A stretch of 64,000 nucleotides of DNA from NCBI GenBank assembly GCA_963650915.1, contig CAVJMJ010000007.1, forward strand, positions 1-64,000, read 5' to 3'. Below are positions 25,711 to 34,233 of the stretch, piece by piece. The notes below the pieces were generated by a model. It saw only the letters and a list, made by a program, of their open reading frames with translations, ran no database searches and was not told the DNA's origin. Position 1 is the stretch's first letter; each line of letters opens with the position of its first letter. Made by a program: the position numbers and the translations under genes. This DNA is from UBA4636 sp963650915 (GTDB lineage Bacteria > Bacillota > Clostridia > Christensenellales > Borkfalkiaceae).

Positions 25711-25738
25711 CGATAACGGGCTTATAGGCGGACTTTTA
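25711..25738. repeat. Dispersed CTATAAGCC repeat, copy 4 (inverted)
   Basis: CGATAACGGGCTTATAGGCG followed by GACTTTTA. One of the closest matches to the consensus. Confidence 0.75.
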
Positions 25739-25897
25739 TGCGTTTTACCTTGCCTTTACGGAAGGTAAACGCTTTTTAAATTACCAATCTTTAAAAGACG
25801 AAAGGTCTTTATATTGTTTTGTCTTGAATAGAAAAACGCTTTTTATAACGCCTTGTTTTTTGTAAGGCGACGCTTTTTATAATGCGTGAAGCGATTT

Positions 25898-26473
25898 TTA
25901 ATCGAGTTCGTCGAGGGATTTCGTAAATGCGGGCAAAACGTTTTCGATAAAATAACCTACTTCGGGTTCGTTTATCGATTTTACGTCTTTACCGATGGAA
26001 GCGTAGGCTTTTTTGAATTCTTTATTGCCGGCGTTTACCTCGTCGATGCACTTTATGTAAGCGGCTATTCGGTCGGCGCATTTTACTATTTTATATTCCT
26101 CACTGCTTTTGTCGGGGATAAGTGCCTTTTCGTATTCATCGCGTAAATCCTTGTCGAGGGTATCCAAAAGTTTTTTGGAAGCGATAAGTTCCAAGTCTTT
26201 ATACGCCACGTTTATGTCGCGGTTAAAGTATTTTACGGGGGTGGGAAGATCCCCGGTGATTACCTCACTGCATTCGTGATACAGTGCGTAATTCAAAACT
26301 TTTTCGAGATTGTAAGATTTTTCAAACTTTTTGTTGCCGATAAGTGCCAAGGCGTGTGCTATAACGGTAACGTCCATGGTGTGTTCCATGTCGTTTTCTT
26401 CTAACGTGGAGTGCATAAGCGACCAACGCTTAATGTACTTCATTCTTTTTAAATATCCGTAAAAATCATTCAT
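25898..26473 (-). CDS. YfbR-like HD-domain 5'-deoxynucleotidase
   Basis: 191 residues, HD-domain metal-dependent phosphohydrolase. YfbR proteins dephosphorylate dNMPs. The key features are RWSLMHSTLEENDMEHTMDV (about residues 16-35; metal-binding His), ALYHECSEVITGDLPTPVKY (about 67-86; His-Glu in place of the canonical His-Asp, with the substrate loop) and KCADRIAAYIKCIDE (about 130-144; last Asp). Role in dNTP balance is inferred from the family. It stands alone on the minus strand. The canonical HD is HE here, which could alter metal affinity. Confidence 0.85.
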   Translation of the reverse strand: MNDFYGYLKRMKYIKRWSLMHSTLEENDMEHTMDVTVIAHALALIGNKKFEKSYNLEKVLNYALYHECSEVITGDLPTPVKYFNRDINVAYKDLELIASKKLLDTLDKDLRDEYEKALIPDKSSEEYKIVKCADRIAAYIKCIDEVNAGNKEFKKAYASIGKDVKSINEPEVGYFIENVLPAFTKSLDELD

Positions 26474-26559
26474 AAAATTATTCTCTAAATAAGGTGGGTA
26501 AAATTTTTAATAATATTTATAAGGCTTTTTAAATTACTGCGTTTTAAATACTTAACATT

Positions 26560-26588
26560 AAAAAAGTCGGGCTATAGGTCGATTATCT
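26560..26588. repeat. Dispersed CTATAAGCC-type repeat, copy 5
   Basis: AAAAAAGTCGGGCTATAGGT followed by CGATTATCT, just past the stop of the carbamoyltransferase-like gene. Confidence 0.7.
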
Positions 26589-26602
26589 AACGTTTTTACA
26601 AA

Positions 26603-27493
26603 CTATTTATTTAAAACGAGTTTCAAAACGCTTGCCAAAACGTAGGCTTTGTTTGCGTAAGAGAGGGTGGAAAGATACCTTTTGTCTTCTATTATCTCTT
26701 TATCGGCGTCGGGTGAGTTTTCTATAAACCCGGCGTGTAAAATGACGGCGTCAGACTTTAAAGGAGTCAAGTCCTTTTCGTAAATTTTATAATCTTCGCC
26801 GAAATCGTTATCGATATATAAAACGTCGCAATTTTTAAGGGCTGAAGATAAATCCTGATTATAACTTATTGAGCCTTCCCCGTATTTTTCCTTCAAGCCG
26901 AAAAGCCCCGTTTCGTAAGGCGAACAAACGGTTACGTTCATATCTAAAAGCAAAAAGGCATTAAGTGAGGACGATTGCAAATTGGCTTTCGTAACGCAAA
27001 CAACGTTAAGTCCTTCGAGTTTTCTTTTTGCCTCGTATATCGTAAGCACGTTTGAAAGAGCGAATATCGGACTGTTTAAAAAGTTTGCGTTTATTACCCT
27101 CGAAAGCCTTTTGTCGAGTTTGCTTGCGTCGTCTAAAATAGCAGTGTCGACAACGAAGGCGTCGATTCCGAGTTTTGATAAAACGTCAACCGATTCTTCG
27201 CCCGATAAAAACTCGTCGATATTACTTCCGCCGATAGGTATCGTCATGGGGTGACCGCTTACCTTATCGATGGCTATTCTGAAAGTAAGTTGAGAAAGCC
27301 CGAGTCTTTGATTGGTAATAAGGGCAACGTGTGCGTTTTCGAGCGATTTGTCGACCTCTCCTACCGATTCCGAAATTTTAAGTTGCAATGCGGTGTGAAG
27401 GGTTTCAAAGATATCTTCTTTTGTGACTTCGTTTAAATCGACGAGGGCGTCGAAGGTTACCGAACCGCTCGGGCGGTAAGTTTCAAACTTCAT
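26603..27493 (-). CDS. Aspartate/ornithine carbamoyltransferase-like protein lacking catalytic motifs
   Basis: 296 residues with the overall pattern of ATCase/OTCase. The N-terminal helix LVDLNEVTKEDIFETLHTAL resembles the carbamoyltransferase start. The carbamoyl-phosphate loop, normally STRTR followed by SFE, is replaced by RLGLSQLTFRIAI (about residues 63-75), and the HP.Q motif before LLTIYE is replaced by SPIFALSNVLTIYE. No second carbamoyltransferase-type binding loop is visible. It is therefore probably non-catalytic or has another activity. Frame, start and ribosome binding site (AAAAAAGGAG) are intact, so it is not an obvious pseudogene. Confidence 0.72.
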   Translation of the reverse strand: MKFETYRPSGSVTFDALVDLNEVTKEDIFETLHTALQLKISESVGEVDKSLENAHVALITNQRLGLSQLTFRIAIDKVSGHPMTIPIGGSNIDEFLSGEESVDVLSKLGIDAFVVDTAILDDASKLDKRLSRVINANFLNSPIFALSNVLTIYEAKRKLEGLNVVCVTKANLQSSSLNAFLLLDMNVTVCSPYETGLFGLKEKYGEGSISYNQDLSSALKNCDVLYIDNDFGEDYKIYEKDLTPLKSDAVILHAGFIENSPDADKEIIEDKRYLSTLSYANKAYVLASVLKLVLNK

Positions 27494-27527
27494 AAAGTTC
27501 TCCTTTTTTCTGTTCGTTTTAAACTAT

Positions 27528-27587
27528 CGGACTATGTCCGCCTAAAACGCGGGGCGGACTGTATCCGAGTAAAACGGATTATATCCG
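27528..27587. promoter_or_regulatory. Array of three CGGAYTRTRTCCG palindromes
   Basis: CGGACTATGTCCG (27528-27540), CGGACTGTATCCG (27555-27567) and CGGATTATATCCG (27575-27587), each CGGA-N5-TCCG, joined by CCTAAAACG-type spacers. They lie between the minus-strand promoter and the start codon of the carbamoyltransferase-like gene. They may be protein-binding operators or serial RNA hairpins. Confidence 0.6.
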
Positions 27588-27612
27588 CCTAAAACGAGGC
27601 GGAATATATTTT

Positions 27613-27641
27613 ATTATAGCAAACCGATAAGAATATTTCAA
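27613..27641 (-). promoter_or_regulatory. Promoter of the carbamoyltransferase-like gene
   Basis: On the minus strand TTGAAA, 17 nt, TATAAT. The predicted transcript begins just upstream of the palindrome array. Confidence 0.75.
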
Positions 27642-27902
27642 GCCAAAGTAGGCTAAAATTACCGAAAAAAGCCATTTCGGCTATAAAGGTTGCCTTTAAA
27701 CCCAACAAAACGTCCAAAAAATTTATAAAGGTTATGCGTTTCGTTGTTTTTTTCGGAAAAACTTGTTACAATAATTAAGATAAATATTATAGCAAGGTAA
27801 AACGCTCCGCCGAATAATCGATTTTTTACGAATATATCGTAAATGCGATGTAATTACGCCATAATTGCGTTATAAACGGACGGCGTTTTTCGAAGGAATA
27901 TC

Positions 27903-29000
27903 ATGTCAGTAATCACCGTTAAAAATTTGTCTAAAAAATTTCCCAACCGTCAGGTCTTAAAAGATTTGTCTTTTGAAATTGCCGATAAAGAATTCACCGT
28001 AATAACCGGGCTTAAAGAATCGGGTAAAACCACCTTTATAAGAACTCTTTGCGGACTCGATACGGTGGAGAGCGGGGAAATTTTCATCGACGGCGTTTTG
28101 ATAAACAAACTCGAACCAAAAGACAGAAACATGGCACTTATCGCCGACACCGTGCCACTTAACGTAAACGCTTCGGTTTTCGACAACATGGCTATGGGCA
28201 TGAAGTTAAGAAAGTACCCTAAAGAGGAAATCGAGTCCAAAGTAAACAAGGCTTGCGAAATTTTAGGGCTTACCGAATATATTCGCCGACTTGTCAAAAA
28301 CCTTACGCCCGGTTTAAAATACAGGGTGCTTTTGGCAAGAGCCATCGCAAGAGAACCCAACATAATCGTCGTGGACGATATTTTAAAGGGGCTTGAGGCG
28401 GGGCTTAAAAAGGAACTCAGAGCCGAAATGCTCAAACTAAACAGAAGGCTCGGCATAAATTTCGTTTATGCGACGAGCGACCCGGTTGACGCAATTACAT
28501 TGGCGGATAAAATCGCTTTTTTGGAAGAAGGCGTTTTAACTCAATACGGCACGACGAAGGAACTTTACGATAATCCCGCAACTTTGCCGATAGCAACATT
28601 TTTCGGTTCTCCCAAAATCAATTTGTTCGTAGGAAGCCTTACCGAAGAAAACGGCGTTTATTATTTCAACGGCGAAGGTTGGAAGATTAAACTTTACGGC
28701 GGATTCGACCCGCAAAAGGTTAAAAAATACGTTGAAAAAACCAAACCCGTTACGTTGGCTGTAAGAGCAGAAGATTTTCAACTTGACGAAAACGGTGAGT
28801 TTTTTGCAACCGTAAGCGATTGTGACGAGTACGCCGACGGTAGACAAATTTCTATATTGTATTCTGATTTAACGGACGGCGGAGAATATTTTAACGCTAT
28901 GTTAAAATTAGAAGCCGATAAAAAAGTTCGTTTGTCCGTACCCGCTCAGAGGCTGTTGATTTACGATACCGAAACCGAGGCTTTGATAAATAAAAATTAG
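27903..29000 (+). CDS. ABC ATPase of the MalK/sugar-importer type with degenerate motifs
   Basis: 365 residues: nucleotide-binding domain (1-235) plus a C-terminal OB-like regulatory region, as in MalK/MsmX. Walker A is conserved (GLKESGKTT, 36-44). The other motifs are damaged: the Q-loop glutamine is absent (LIADTVPL), the signature LSGGQ reads LTPGL, Walker B DEP reads VVDDILKG and the H loop reads ATSDPVDA with no His. It probably binds but hydrolyses ATP poorly, or is regulatory. AAGGA precedes the ATG. No permease genes are adjacent. Confidence 0.85.
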   Translation: MSVITVKNLSKKFPNRQVLKDLSFEIADKEFTVITGLKESGKTTFIRTLCGLDTVESGEIFIDGVLINKLEPKDRNMALIADTVPLNVNASVFDNMAMGMKLRKYPKEEIESKVNKACEILGLTEYIRRLVKNLTPGLKYRVLLARAIAREPNIIVVDDILKGLEAGLKKELRAEMLKLNRRLGINFVYATSDPVDAITLADKIAFLEEGVLTQYGTTKELYDNPATLPIATFFGSPKINLFVGSLTEENGVYYFNGEGWKIKLYGGFDPQKVKKYVEKTKPVTLAVRAEDFQLDENGEFFATVSDCDEYADGRQISILYSDLTDGGEYFNAMLKLEADKKVRLSVPAQRLLIYDTETEALINKN

Positions 29001-29044
29001 TAATTTATTCCGCGTCCTTAATTGAGCGCGGAATTTTAAAAATT

Positions 29045-29074
29045 GCCGATAACGGGCTTATAGGCGGATTTTAT
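29045..29074. repeat. Dispersed CTATAAGCC repeat, copy 6 (inverted)
   Basis: GCCGATAACGGGCTTATAGG followed by CGGATTTTAT, shortly after the ABC ATPase stop. Confidence 0.7.
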
Positions 29075-29312
29075 ATGCAATATAAGTTTTTATTCGGCGT
29101 ATTTATAAGGTCAATTAAAACTAAAATTCATATACCGTTTTGTTTTTTCGGCTGATTTTTTTAAATTAAAGCGACATAAAAAACAAAAGAGATTTTAAGG
29201 TTAAAGACCTTAAAAGGCAATTTAAAAACCGCCGTTAAAATCTAAAAAACGACTTAAAAAACCGCCGTTAAAAGGTCAAACCGTCGGTGGTAAATGCATA
29301 CTATATTTCAAT

Positions 29313-29339
29313 AAAAGTCGGGCTATAAGCCGATTATCG
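29313..29339. repeat. Dispersed CTATAAGCC repeat, copy 7
   Basis: AAAAGTCGGGCTATAAGCCG followed by ATTATCG. Confidence 0.75.
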
Positions 29340-29399
29340 CAATATATTCGGCAATTCGTTACGTTTTTTAAACGAACCGATGCGAAATATCGAACGCCA

Positions 29400-29462
29400 A
29401 CCCGTTATAACCACAACCCGTTATAACCACGACCCGTTTATAACGACGGTCGGTTTATAACG
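29400..29462. repeat. Tandem CCCGTTATAACCAC repeat
   Basis: Units CCCGTTATAACCACAA, CCCGTTATAACCACGA, CCCGTTTATAACGACG and CGGTTTATAACGATAA follow each other with a period of about 16-17 bp upstream of dxs. Confidence 0.7.
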
Positions 29463-29543
29463 ATAAACAGTATATAACTACAACACGTTTACAAAAAAAG
29501 ACTTTTCCCCTTTTTACGCAAAAGGGGAAATTCGGAGAATAAA

Positions 29544-31298
29544 ATGTTTTTAGAAAATATCGACTCACCAAAAGACGTTAAAAAATTAAACGTCGAAGAT
29601 TTACAAACGCTTTCCGACGAAGTAAGGAGTGCCGTAATAAATCGTATATCGAAAATCGGCGGACACAAAGGACCGAACCTCGGCGTCGTCGAACTAACCG
29701 TCGGCTATCATTACGTATTCGATTCGCCTTTCGATAAAATCGTTTTCGACGTTTCCCATCAATGCTATCCCCATAAAATACTTACGGGAAGAAAAGACGC
29801 TTTTATAAACGACGACATGTTTTCTTCGGCGACGGGTTATACCAATCCCGAGGAAAGCGAGCATGACTTTTTTTTGGTCGGGCATACGTCGACATCTATT
29901 TCCCTTGCGTTGGGGTTATGCAAAGCCCGTGACGTAAAAGGCGAAAAACACAACGTTATCGCACTGATAGGCGACGGCAGTTTATCGGGCGGGGAAGCCT
30001 TGGAGGCTCTCGATTACGCAGGCGAATACGACAAAAACCTTATTATCATCGTCAACGACAACGACCAAAGCATTGCCGAAAACCACGGCGGTATTTATAA
30101 AAATCTTAAAGAGTTGCGTGAAAGCAACGGAAAATGCGAAAAGAACGTTTTCAAGGCTTTCGGGCTTGACTATAAATATTCGGACGACGGGCACGACGTA
30201 AAAAAACTCGTCGAACTTTTCCGTTCGGTAAAAGACATAGACCACCCCGTGGTTTTGCATATACACACGATAAAAGGAAAGGGCTTACCTTACGCCGAAA
30301 AAAACAGGGAAGCCTGGCATGCGGGCGGTCCCTTTAACGTGGCGGACGGTTCGCCTTTATATCCTTCTAAGGTGAATACGACAGTGCACGACAGTATGAT
30401 AGATTTACTTAATCGTGACGACAAAGCCGTTATAATAAACGCCGGCACGCCGACGAGTTTCTGTTTTTACGGAGAAGAAAGACAAAAATTACTTGCCGAA
30501 GGGCGTTACGTTGACGTAGGCATTGCCGAAGAAAACGCAACGGCTATCGCAAGCGGTATCGCAAAAGGCGGAGGAACGGCGGTATTCGGTACTTACGCAC
30601 CATTTTTGCAACGAACGTACGACCAGTTGTCGCACGATTTGTGCTTAAACGATAACCCTGCGGTTATTCTCGTTTTTTCGCCCGGGGCGTACGGGTTTTC
30701 CTCCAATACCCACCTCGGAATTTGGGATATACAACTTTTTACGAGTTTGCCGAACCTTATTTATCTCGATCCTTATTCCAAGGAAGAATACCTTGCCATG
30801 CTCGATTATGCCACGAAGCAAAAAGTTCATCCCGTGGCTATAAGAGTTCACTCGCATTTGCCCGTTAAAAACAGGGTTGACGATACCGACTATTCCGTTA
30901 CCGACAAATATAAGGTGAGAAAACGCGGAAGCACGGTTGCCGTAATCGCAACAGCACCGACTTTAAAAGTCGCCCTTTCCGCCTCCGATAAAATAGAAAA
31001 CGCATACGGAAAAAAGATAACGGTAATAAGCCCGACCTTTTTGTCGGGTTTGGATAAAACACTTTTGTCGAAGCTACTTTGCGATCACGAATTGGTTATT
31101 ACATTGGAGGACGGGCAACTTGACGGAGGCTACGGCGAAAGGGTTGCTTTATATTACGGAAACACCGATATGAAGGTTTTGTCTTTCGGCTTAAAAAAGG
31201 CTTTCGACAACATATATAGCCCTGAAGAAAAGTTGAAAGAGAACGGGATTTCCGAAGAAAACATAATTTCCCTTTCGTTGCCGTATATTAAAAAGTAA
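29544..31298 (+). CDS. dxs: 1-deoxy-D-xylulose-5-phosphate synthase or DXS-like transketolase
   Basis: Thiamine-diphosphate enzyme that makes DXP from pyruvate and glyceraldehyde-3-phosphate for isoprenoids (and thiamine or pyridoxal). 584 residues, slightly shorter than the usual 620. Landmarks: GGHKGPNLGVVELTVGYHYV (39-58), SHQCYPHKILTGR, GDGSLSGGEALEAL (the ThDP GDG motif) and NDNDQSIAENHGG. The pyrimidine domain carries VGIAEENA and C-terminal transketolase domain EDGQLDGGYGE. Several residues differ from classical DXS (SHQ for GHQ, DQSIAEN for EMSISEN), so a DXS-like paralogue is possible. CGGAGAA precedes the ATG. Confidence 0.8.
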   Translation: MFLENIDSPKDVKKLNVEDLQTLSDEVRSAVINRISKIGGHKGPNLGVVELTVGYHYVFDSPFDKIVFDVSHQCYPHKILTGRKDAFINDDMFSSATGYTNPEESEHDFFLVGHTSTSISLALGLCKARDVKGEKHNVIALIGDGSLSGGEALEALDYAGEYDKNLIIIVNDNDQSIAENHGGIYKNLKELRESNGKCEKNVFKAFGLDYKYSDDGHDVKKLVELFRSVKDIDHPVVLHIHTIKGKGLPYAEKNREAWHAGGPFNVADGSPLYPSKVNTTVHDSMIDLLNRDDKAVIINAGTPTSFCFYGEERQKLLAEGRYVDVGIAEENATAIASGIAKGGGTAVFGTYAPFLQRTYDQLSHDLCLNDNPAVILVFSPGAYGFSSNTHLGIWDIQLFTSLPNLIYLDPYSKEEYLAMLDYATKQKVHPVAIRVHSHLPVKNRVDDTDYSVTDKYKVRKRGSTVAVIATAPTLKVALSASDKIENAYGKKITVISPTFLSGLDKTLLSKLLCDHELVITLEDGQLDGGYGERVALYYGNTDMKVLSFGLKKAFDNIYSPEEKLKENGISEENIISLSLPYIKK

Positions 31299-31335
31299 CG
31301 TGTATAAATGTTTGAAAATTTTGCCTGTTTTTATT

Positions 31336-31366
31336 AAAAAGTCGGGCTATAAGTCGTTTAACGGCG
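31336..31366. repeat. Dispersed CTATAAGCC repeat, copy 8
   Basis: AAAAAGTCGGGCTATAAGTC followed by GTTTAACGGCG, 38 nt after the dxs stop. Confidence 0.7.
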
Positions 31367-31441
31367 TTTTTTGCCGAATAAACGACGCTTATTATCAAAA
31401 TTACAGGTAATTACCGAAAAAATTTTAAGAAAAAGGTTTTT

Positions 31442-31804
31442 ATGAAAAAACAAGTAATCGCGCTTATCGCGCACGACAACAAAAAGCAAGAAATAGTCGA
31501 GTGGGCAAAGGACAACGTGGACGTTTTGAAAAAATACGACCTTTGTGGTACGGGGCATACGGCAAAACTTATTCAAGAAGCCACCGGGTTAGAGGTCGAA
31601 GCCCTTCTTCCCGGACCTATGGGCGGTGACCAGCAAACGGGCGCGAGAATAGCCGAAGGAAAAATAGACATGGTCGTTTTCTTTTGGGATCCGCTATCCG
31701 CTCAACCGCACGATCCCGACGTAAAAGCACTGTTAAGAATAGCCGTGGTTTACGATATTCCCATTGCCACAAATAAGTCCACGGCAAACTGCATAATAAG
31801 ATAG
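31442..31804 (+). CDS. mgsA: Methylglyoxal synthase
   Basis: Converts dihydroxyacetone phosphate to methylglyoxal and phosphate, a bypass relieving sugar-phosphate stress. 120 residues, a normal short MgsA. Family motifs: ALIAHDNKKQEIVEWA (7-22), CGTGHTAKLI (phosphate site), GPMGGDQQTGARIAEG (catalytic Asp and phosphate binding) and FFWDPLSAQPHDPDVKALLR. The frame starts after AAAAGGTTTTT. Spacing from dxs is 143 nt with a dispersed repeat between. Confidence 0.95.
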   Translation: MKKQVIALIAHDNKKQEIVEWAKDNVDVLKKYDLCGTGHTAKLIQEATGLEVEALLPGPMGGDQQTGARIAEGKIDMVVFFWDPLSAQPHDPDVKALLRIAVVYDIPIATNKSTANCIIR

Positions 31805-31811
31805 ATTTTTT

Positions 31812-31841
31812 AAAAAAGTAAGGCTATAAGCCGTTTATCGG
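31812..31841. repeat. Dispersed CTATAAGCC repeat, copy 9
   Basis: AAAAAAGTAAGGCTATAAGC followed by CGTTTATCGG, 8 nt after the mgsA stop. Confidence 0.7.
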
Positions 31842-31851
31842 TCGTTTTTAC

Positions 31852-31880
31852 AAAAAAACGCACCCGAAACGGGCGCGAAA
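31852..31880 (-). terminator. Terminator for the LacI-type gene
   Basis: On the minus strand GCGCCCG, loop TTT, CGGGTGC, then GTTTTTTT. Confidence 0.7.
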
Positions 31881-31979
31881 AAAGCGTAAGAATATCGTTT
31901 TAAAAAAATATAAAAGGCTTGTTAAAAAAGGACGTAAATATTTCTTTGAAAAGGAAAAGCGACACCCAAAAAACGGCAA

Positions 31980-32033
31980 GCAAATATTTGTCGTTACGCA
32001 AATATTTAGCGTTACGCAAATATTCAAACGGCA
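31980..32033. repeat. 18-bp tandem repeat
   Basis: GCAAATATTTGTCGTTAC, GCAAATATTTAGCGTTAC and a degenerate GCAAATATTCAAACGGC follow one another immediately after the LacI stop. Confidence 0.75.
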
Positions 32034-32042
32034 GATAAATAT

Positions 32043-32861
32043 TTAAGCGAAGTAGTCGTGTACGGCTGCGCTCGAGTCTTTTTGCGAGGCAAGGGAGAAC
32101 ATTTTCAAAAGAAGTTCGCACTTGTTTTTTAAGATATAATCGCAAAACTTCACGGTGGAAAGTCTGCATTTTAAAAACTCGTATAAAGTTTTACTGTCTG
32201 TCAAAACGTTTTTGTTTTTCAAAACGTCGACAGAGTTCGTAAAGTCATTCAAATCTTCAAAACTTTCTATAAATTTAACGTTTTTAAAAGTTTCGTTTAT
32301 TTGGGACAAAACGGTTTCGTCCTTTACCGAAAGTGTGAGGTAAAGATAATCGTCTTTAAAAAGCCCGTCGCCGAAAGACTTCAACTTGTCGTAATCCGTT
32401 CTCACTTGGTAAAACAAGGTATCTTTTACGTCGCAATCGACGGACATTACGGGGACGTAGTTTAGGTTTGCTATGTCGCAAAAGCCTTTTTTATTCGTTC
32501 CGTAACAAATTATGCCGTCAACGTTGTCGAGTTTTCTGTAAGGGCGTCCGCTTAAAACAAGGGTGTATTCGTCGACAGGGAAAACCTTTCTCAACTCGCT
32601 TAAAAAATATTGAAATTCCGCCTGATGCAAAATATCGTCGTCGTTTCCCGAATACACCGAGATAAGTTTAAGGTTGGGCGCAGATCTTAAATTTTTAGCA
32701 ACCGCCCCCGGCTTATAGTTGTACAAATTGACTATTTGCCAAACCTTTTCTTTGGTTTCTTCGCTGATGGTTTTTCCTTTTTTGTTGTTGATGACGTAAG
32801 AAACGGTTGCCGCCGAAACGCCGGCTTCTCTCGCTACGTCGTGGATGGTAATCTTCTTCAT
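32043..32861 (-). CDS. LacI-family transcriptional regulator with shortened sensor domain
   Basis: 272 residues against about 330-340 for the family. The N-terminal LacI helix-turn-helix and hinge are canonical: ITIHDVAREAGVSAATVSYV (4-23) and KPGAVAKNLRS (about 51-61). The rest corresponds to a reduced periplasmic-binding-like effector domain: the usual strand pattern is recognisable up to VDGIICYGTN and VPVMSVDCD but the C-terminal lobe is short and Lys/Asp-rich. Ligand unknown. Alone on the minus strand, so targets are probably elsewhere. Confidence 0.88.
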   Translation of the reverse strand: MKKITIHDVAREAGVSAATVSYVINNKKGKTISEETKEKVWQIVNLYNYKPGAVAKNLRSAPNLKLISVYSGNDDDILHQAEFQYFLSELRKVFPVDEYTLVLSGRPYRKLDNVDGIICYGTNKKGFCDIANLNYVPVMSVDCDVKDTLFYQVRTDYDKLKSFGDGLFKDDYLYLTLSVKDETVLSQINETFKNVKFIESFEDLNDFTNSVDVLKNKNVLTDSKTLYEFLKCRLSTVKFCDYILKNKCELLLKMFSLASQKDSSAAVHDYFA

Positions 32862-33312
32862 AAATCTATTATAGTATCGTTTTTTAATTTTGTCAAATCG
32901 TAATTTGCGGTTATCTTAGATATAAAAAACGACTCGCAACGAGAAGATGAAAATTCGAGCAAAAAACTCGACTGTTTTAAAAAAAACTTAACTGTTTGGC
33001 AAAAAAACTTTGGTGGAAAACCAACCGTCGGGCGAAGAATTTAATTACGTTTTAACAGCTTTTAGCAATAAAAACGCCCCCGTTTATTAATATTGTTAAT
33101 ATTATTTGTTAAATATTATTTGTACGGCGTTTTAACCGAGTTTTTTCGCATTATCTTTTTAAGATAAAATTCGCCGTTCAATCTTTTCAAAACAAAAACT
33201 CGTCAAAAAATTATTTCAATTAAAATTTTACGATAAAATTTTCTATATCGTGTAAGTTTTAGAATACAAAAGGACTTTTCGCGGTTAAAAAAATTTTACA
33301 AAAGATGAGATT
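32862..33312. other. Gene-free gap
   Basis: AT-rich stretch between the divergent LacI and signal peptidase genes. Both promoters should lie here, but no hexamer pair is close enough to consensus to call. Confidence 0.5.
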
Positions 33313-33939
33313 ATGAAAGTCAAAAAATTACTTTTCGTTATAAAAAGAATATGTTTCGTGATAAGCCTGACTTTTTGGACTTACGTTTGTCTGATGGGGC
33401 TTTGCAACGTGGCTGAGATGATAACCAAAAACCCGTCGGTAAACTTTTCCTATATAAACTTATACTATATAGCAAGCGGAAGCATGTCCTCGATAGACGA
33501 AAGCAATCGGGAGTTTTTAGCCGATAAGCGTGGCGGTTTTTTACAGGTGGACGACGTCGTGGTTGTAAAACGCCTCGAAAACGAGAGGTTAAAAGAGGGC
33601 GATATCGTAACTTTTTTAAACGAAAGCGGGTTTCACATAGTCCACCGCATTTATAAAATAAAAAACGACGGTGTCGGCGTAAGATATTTTACGCGTGGCG
33701 ACGCCAATAACGCCTACGACCCCGAAATCTTATACCGCGAAGACATAAAAGGTTTGTATCTTTTCAGAATCCCTTATATGGGCGAATTTTTCCGCTTTTT
33801 AAAAAGTAAGCACGGGTTAATCGCCGTTTTATCGATAATTATGATACGGCTTTTATACGGTTACTTTAAGGAAGAAGAACTTAAAAAATTCGGTCCGCTA
33901 TATTATTCCGCAACAAAAAACCTCGACGGTAAATTTTAA
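33313..33939 (+). CDS. Signal peptidase I, SipW/ER-like type
   Basis: 208 residues, family S26B. It removes signal peptides outside the membrane. An N-terminal membrane anchor (about 9-35) is followed by YYIASGSMSS (about 50-59; catalytic Ser), the ERLKEGDIVTF strand, FHIVHRIYKI (about 108-117; His where bacterial SPase I has Lys) and YFTRGDANNAYDPE (about 124-137). A second hydrophobic segment lies near 158-178. SipW relatives in spore formers process biofilm or spore-coat proteins. No such substrate gene is adjacent here. Confidence 0.9.
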   Translation: MKVKKLLFVIKRICFVISLTFWTYVCLMGLCNVAEMITKNPSVNFSYINLYYIASGSMSSIDESNREFLADKRGGFLQVDDVVVVKRLENERLKEGDIVTFLNESGFHIVHRIYKIKNDGVGVRYFTRGDANNAYDPEILYREDIKGLYLFRIPYMGEFFRFLKSKHGLIAVLSIIMIRLLYGYFKEEELKKFGPLYYSATKNLDGKF

Positions 33940-34051
33940 CCGCCGACACAAATGACGGCAATATAAGTTATTGTAAAATAGGAATAGAAACAGATAACGC
34001 TTATTTATAAGATTTATGGTATAAATAAAAAGCGTAATATTAAAAAACAAA

Positions 34052-34160
34052 CGATACCTGTCGGGGAAAATTAAAACAATCGATACCTGTCGGAGAAAAT
34101 TAAAACAAACGATACCTGTCGGGGAAAATTAAAACAATCGATACCTGTCGGGAAAGTTGC
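34052..34160. repeat. 29-bp tandem repeat, four units
   Basis: Units start at 34052, 34081, 34110 and 34139 with exact 29-bp period: CGATACCTGTCGGGGAAAAT plus TAAAACAAT, the last truncated. There are no spacers, so this is not a CRISPR array. It lies just upstream of the promoter of the 63-aa gene. Confidence 0.85.
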
Positions 34161-34170
34161 ACATCAAAGG

Positions 34171-34212
34171 GTTTACAAATTTCTTTTTTGCGGTTACAAT
34201 ACGGGTGTAAAC
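34171..34212 (+). promoter_or_regulatory. Promoter with flanking inverted repeat
   Basis: TTTACA (34172-34177), 17 nt, TACAAT (34195-34200). GTTTACA (34171-34177) and TGTAAAC (34206-34212) form an inverted repeat spanning the promoter, an operator-like arrangement. Confidence 0.7.
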
Positions 34213-34233
34213 TACAAAAAAGGAAGATAAAAA

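Larger units (their letters stand above)
29001..29543. other. Gene-free gap with repeats
   Basis: Contains two dispersed repeat copies (29045-29074 and 29313-29339), a duplicated AAAACCGCCGTTAAAA near 29226 and 29268, and tandem CCCGTTATAACCAC-type units at about 29400-29460. No coding frame is credible. Confidence 0.6.

Noticed and set aside
34052..34160. CRISPR-like array
   Set aside because: Units abut with no spacers and no cas genes are near; it is a plain tandem repeat.
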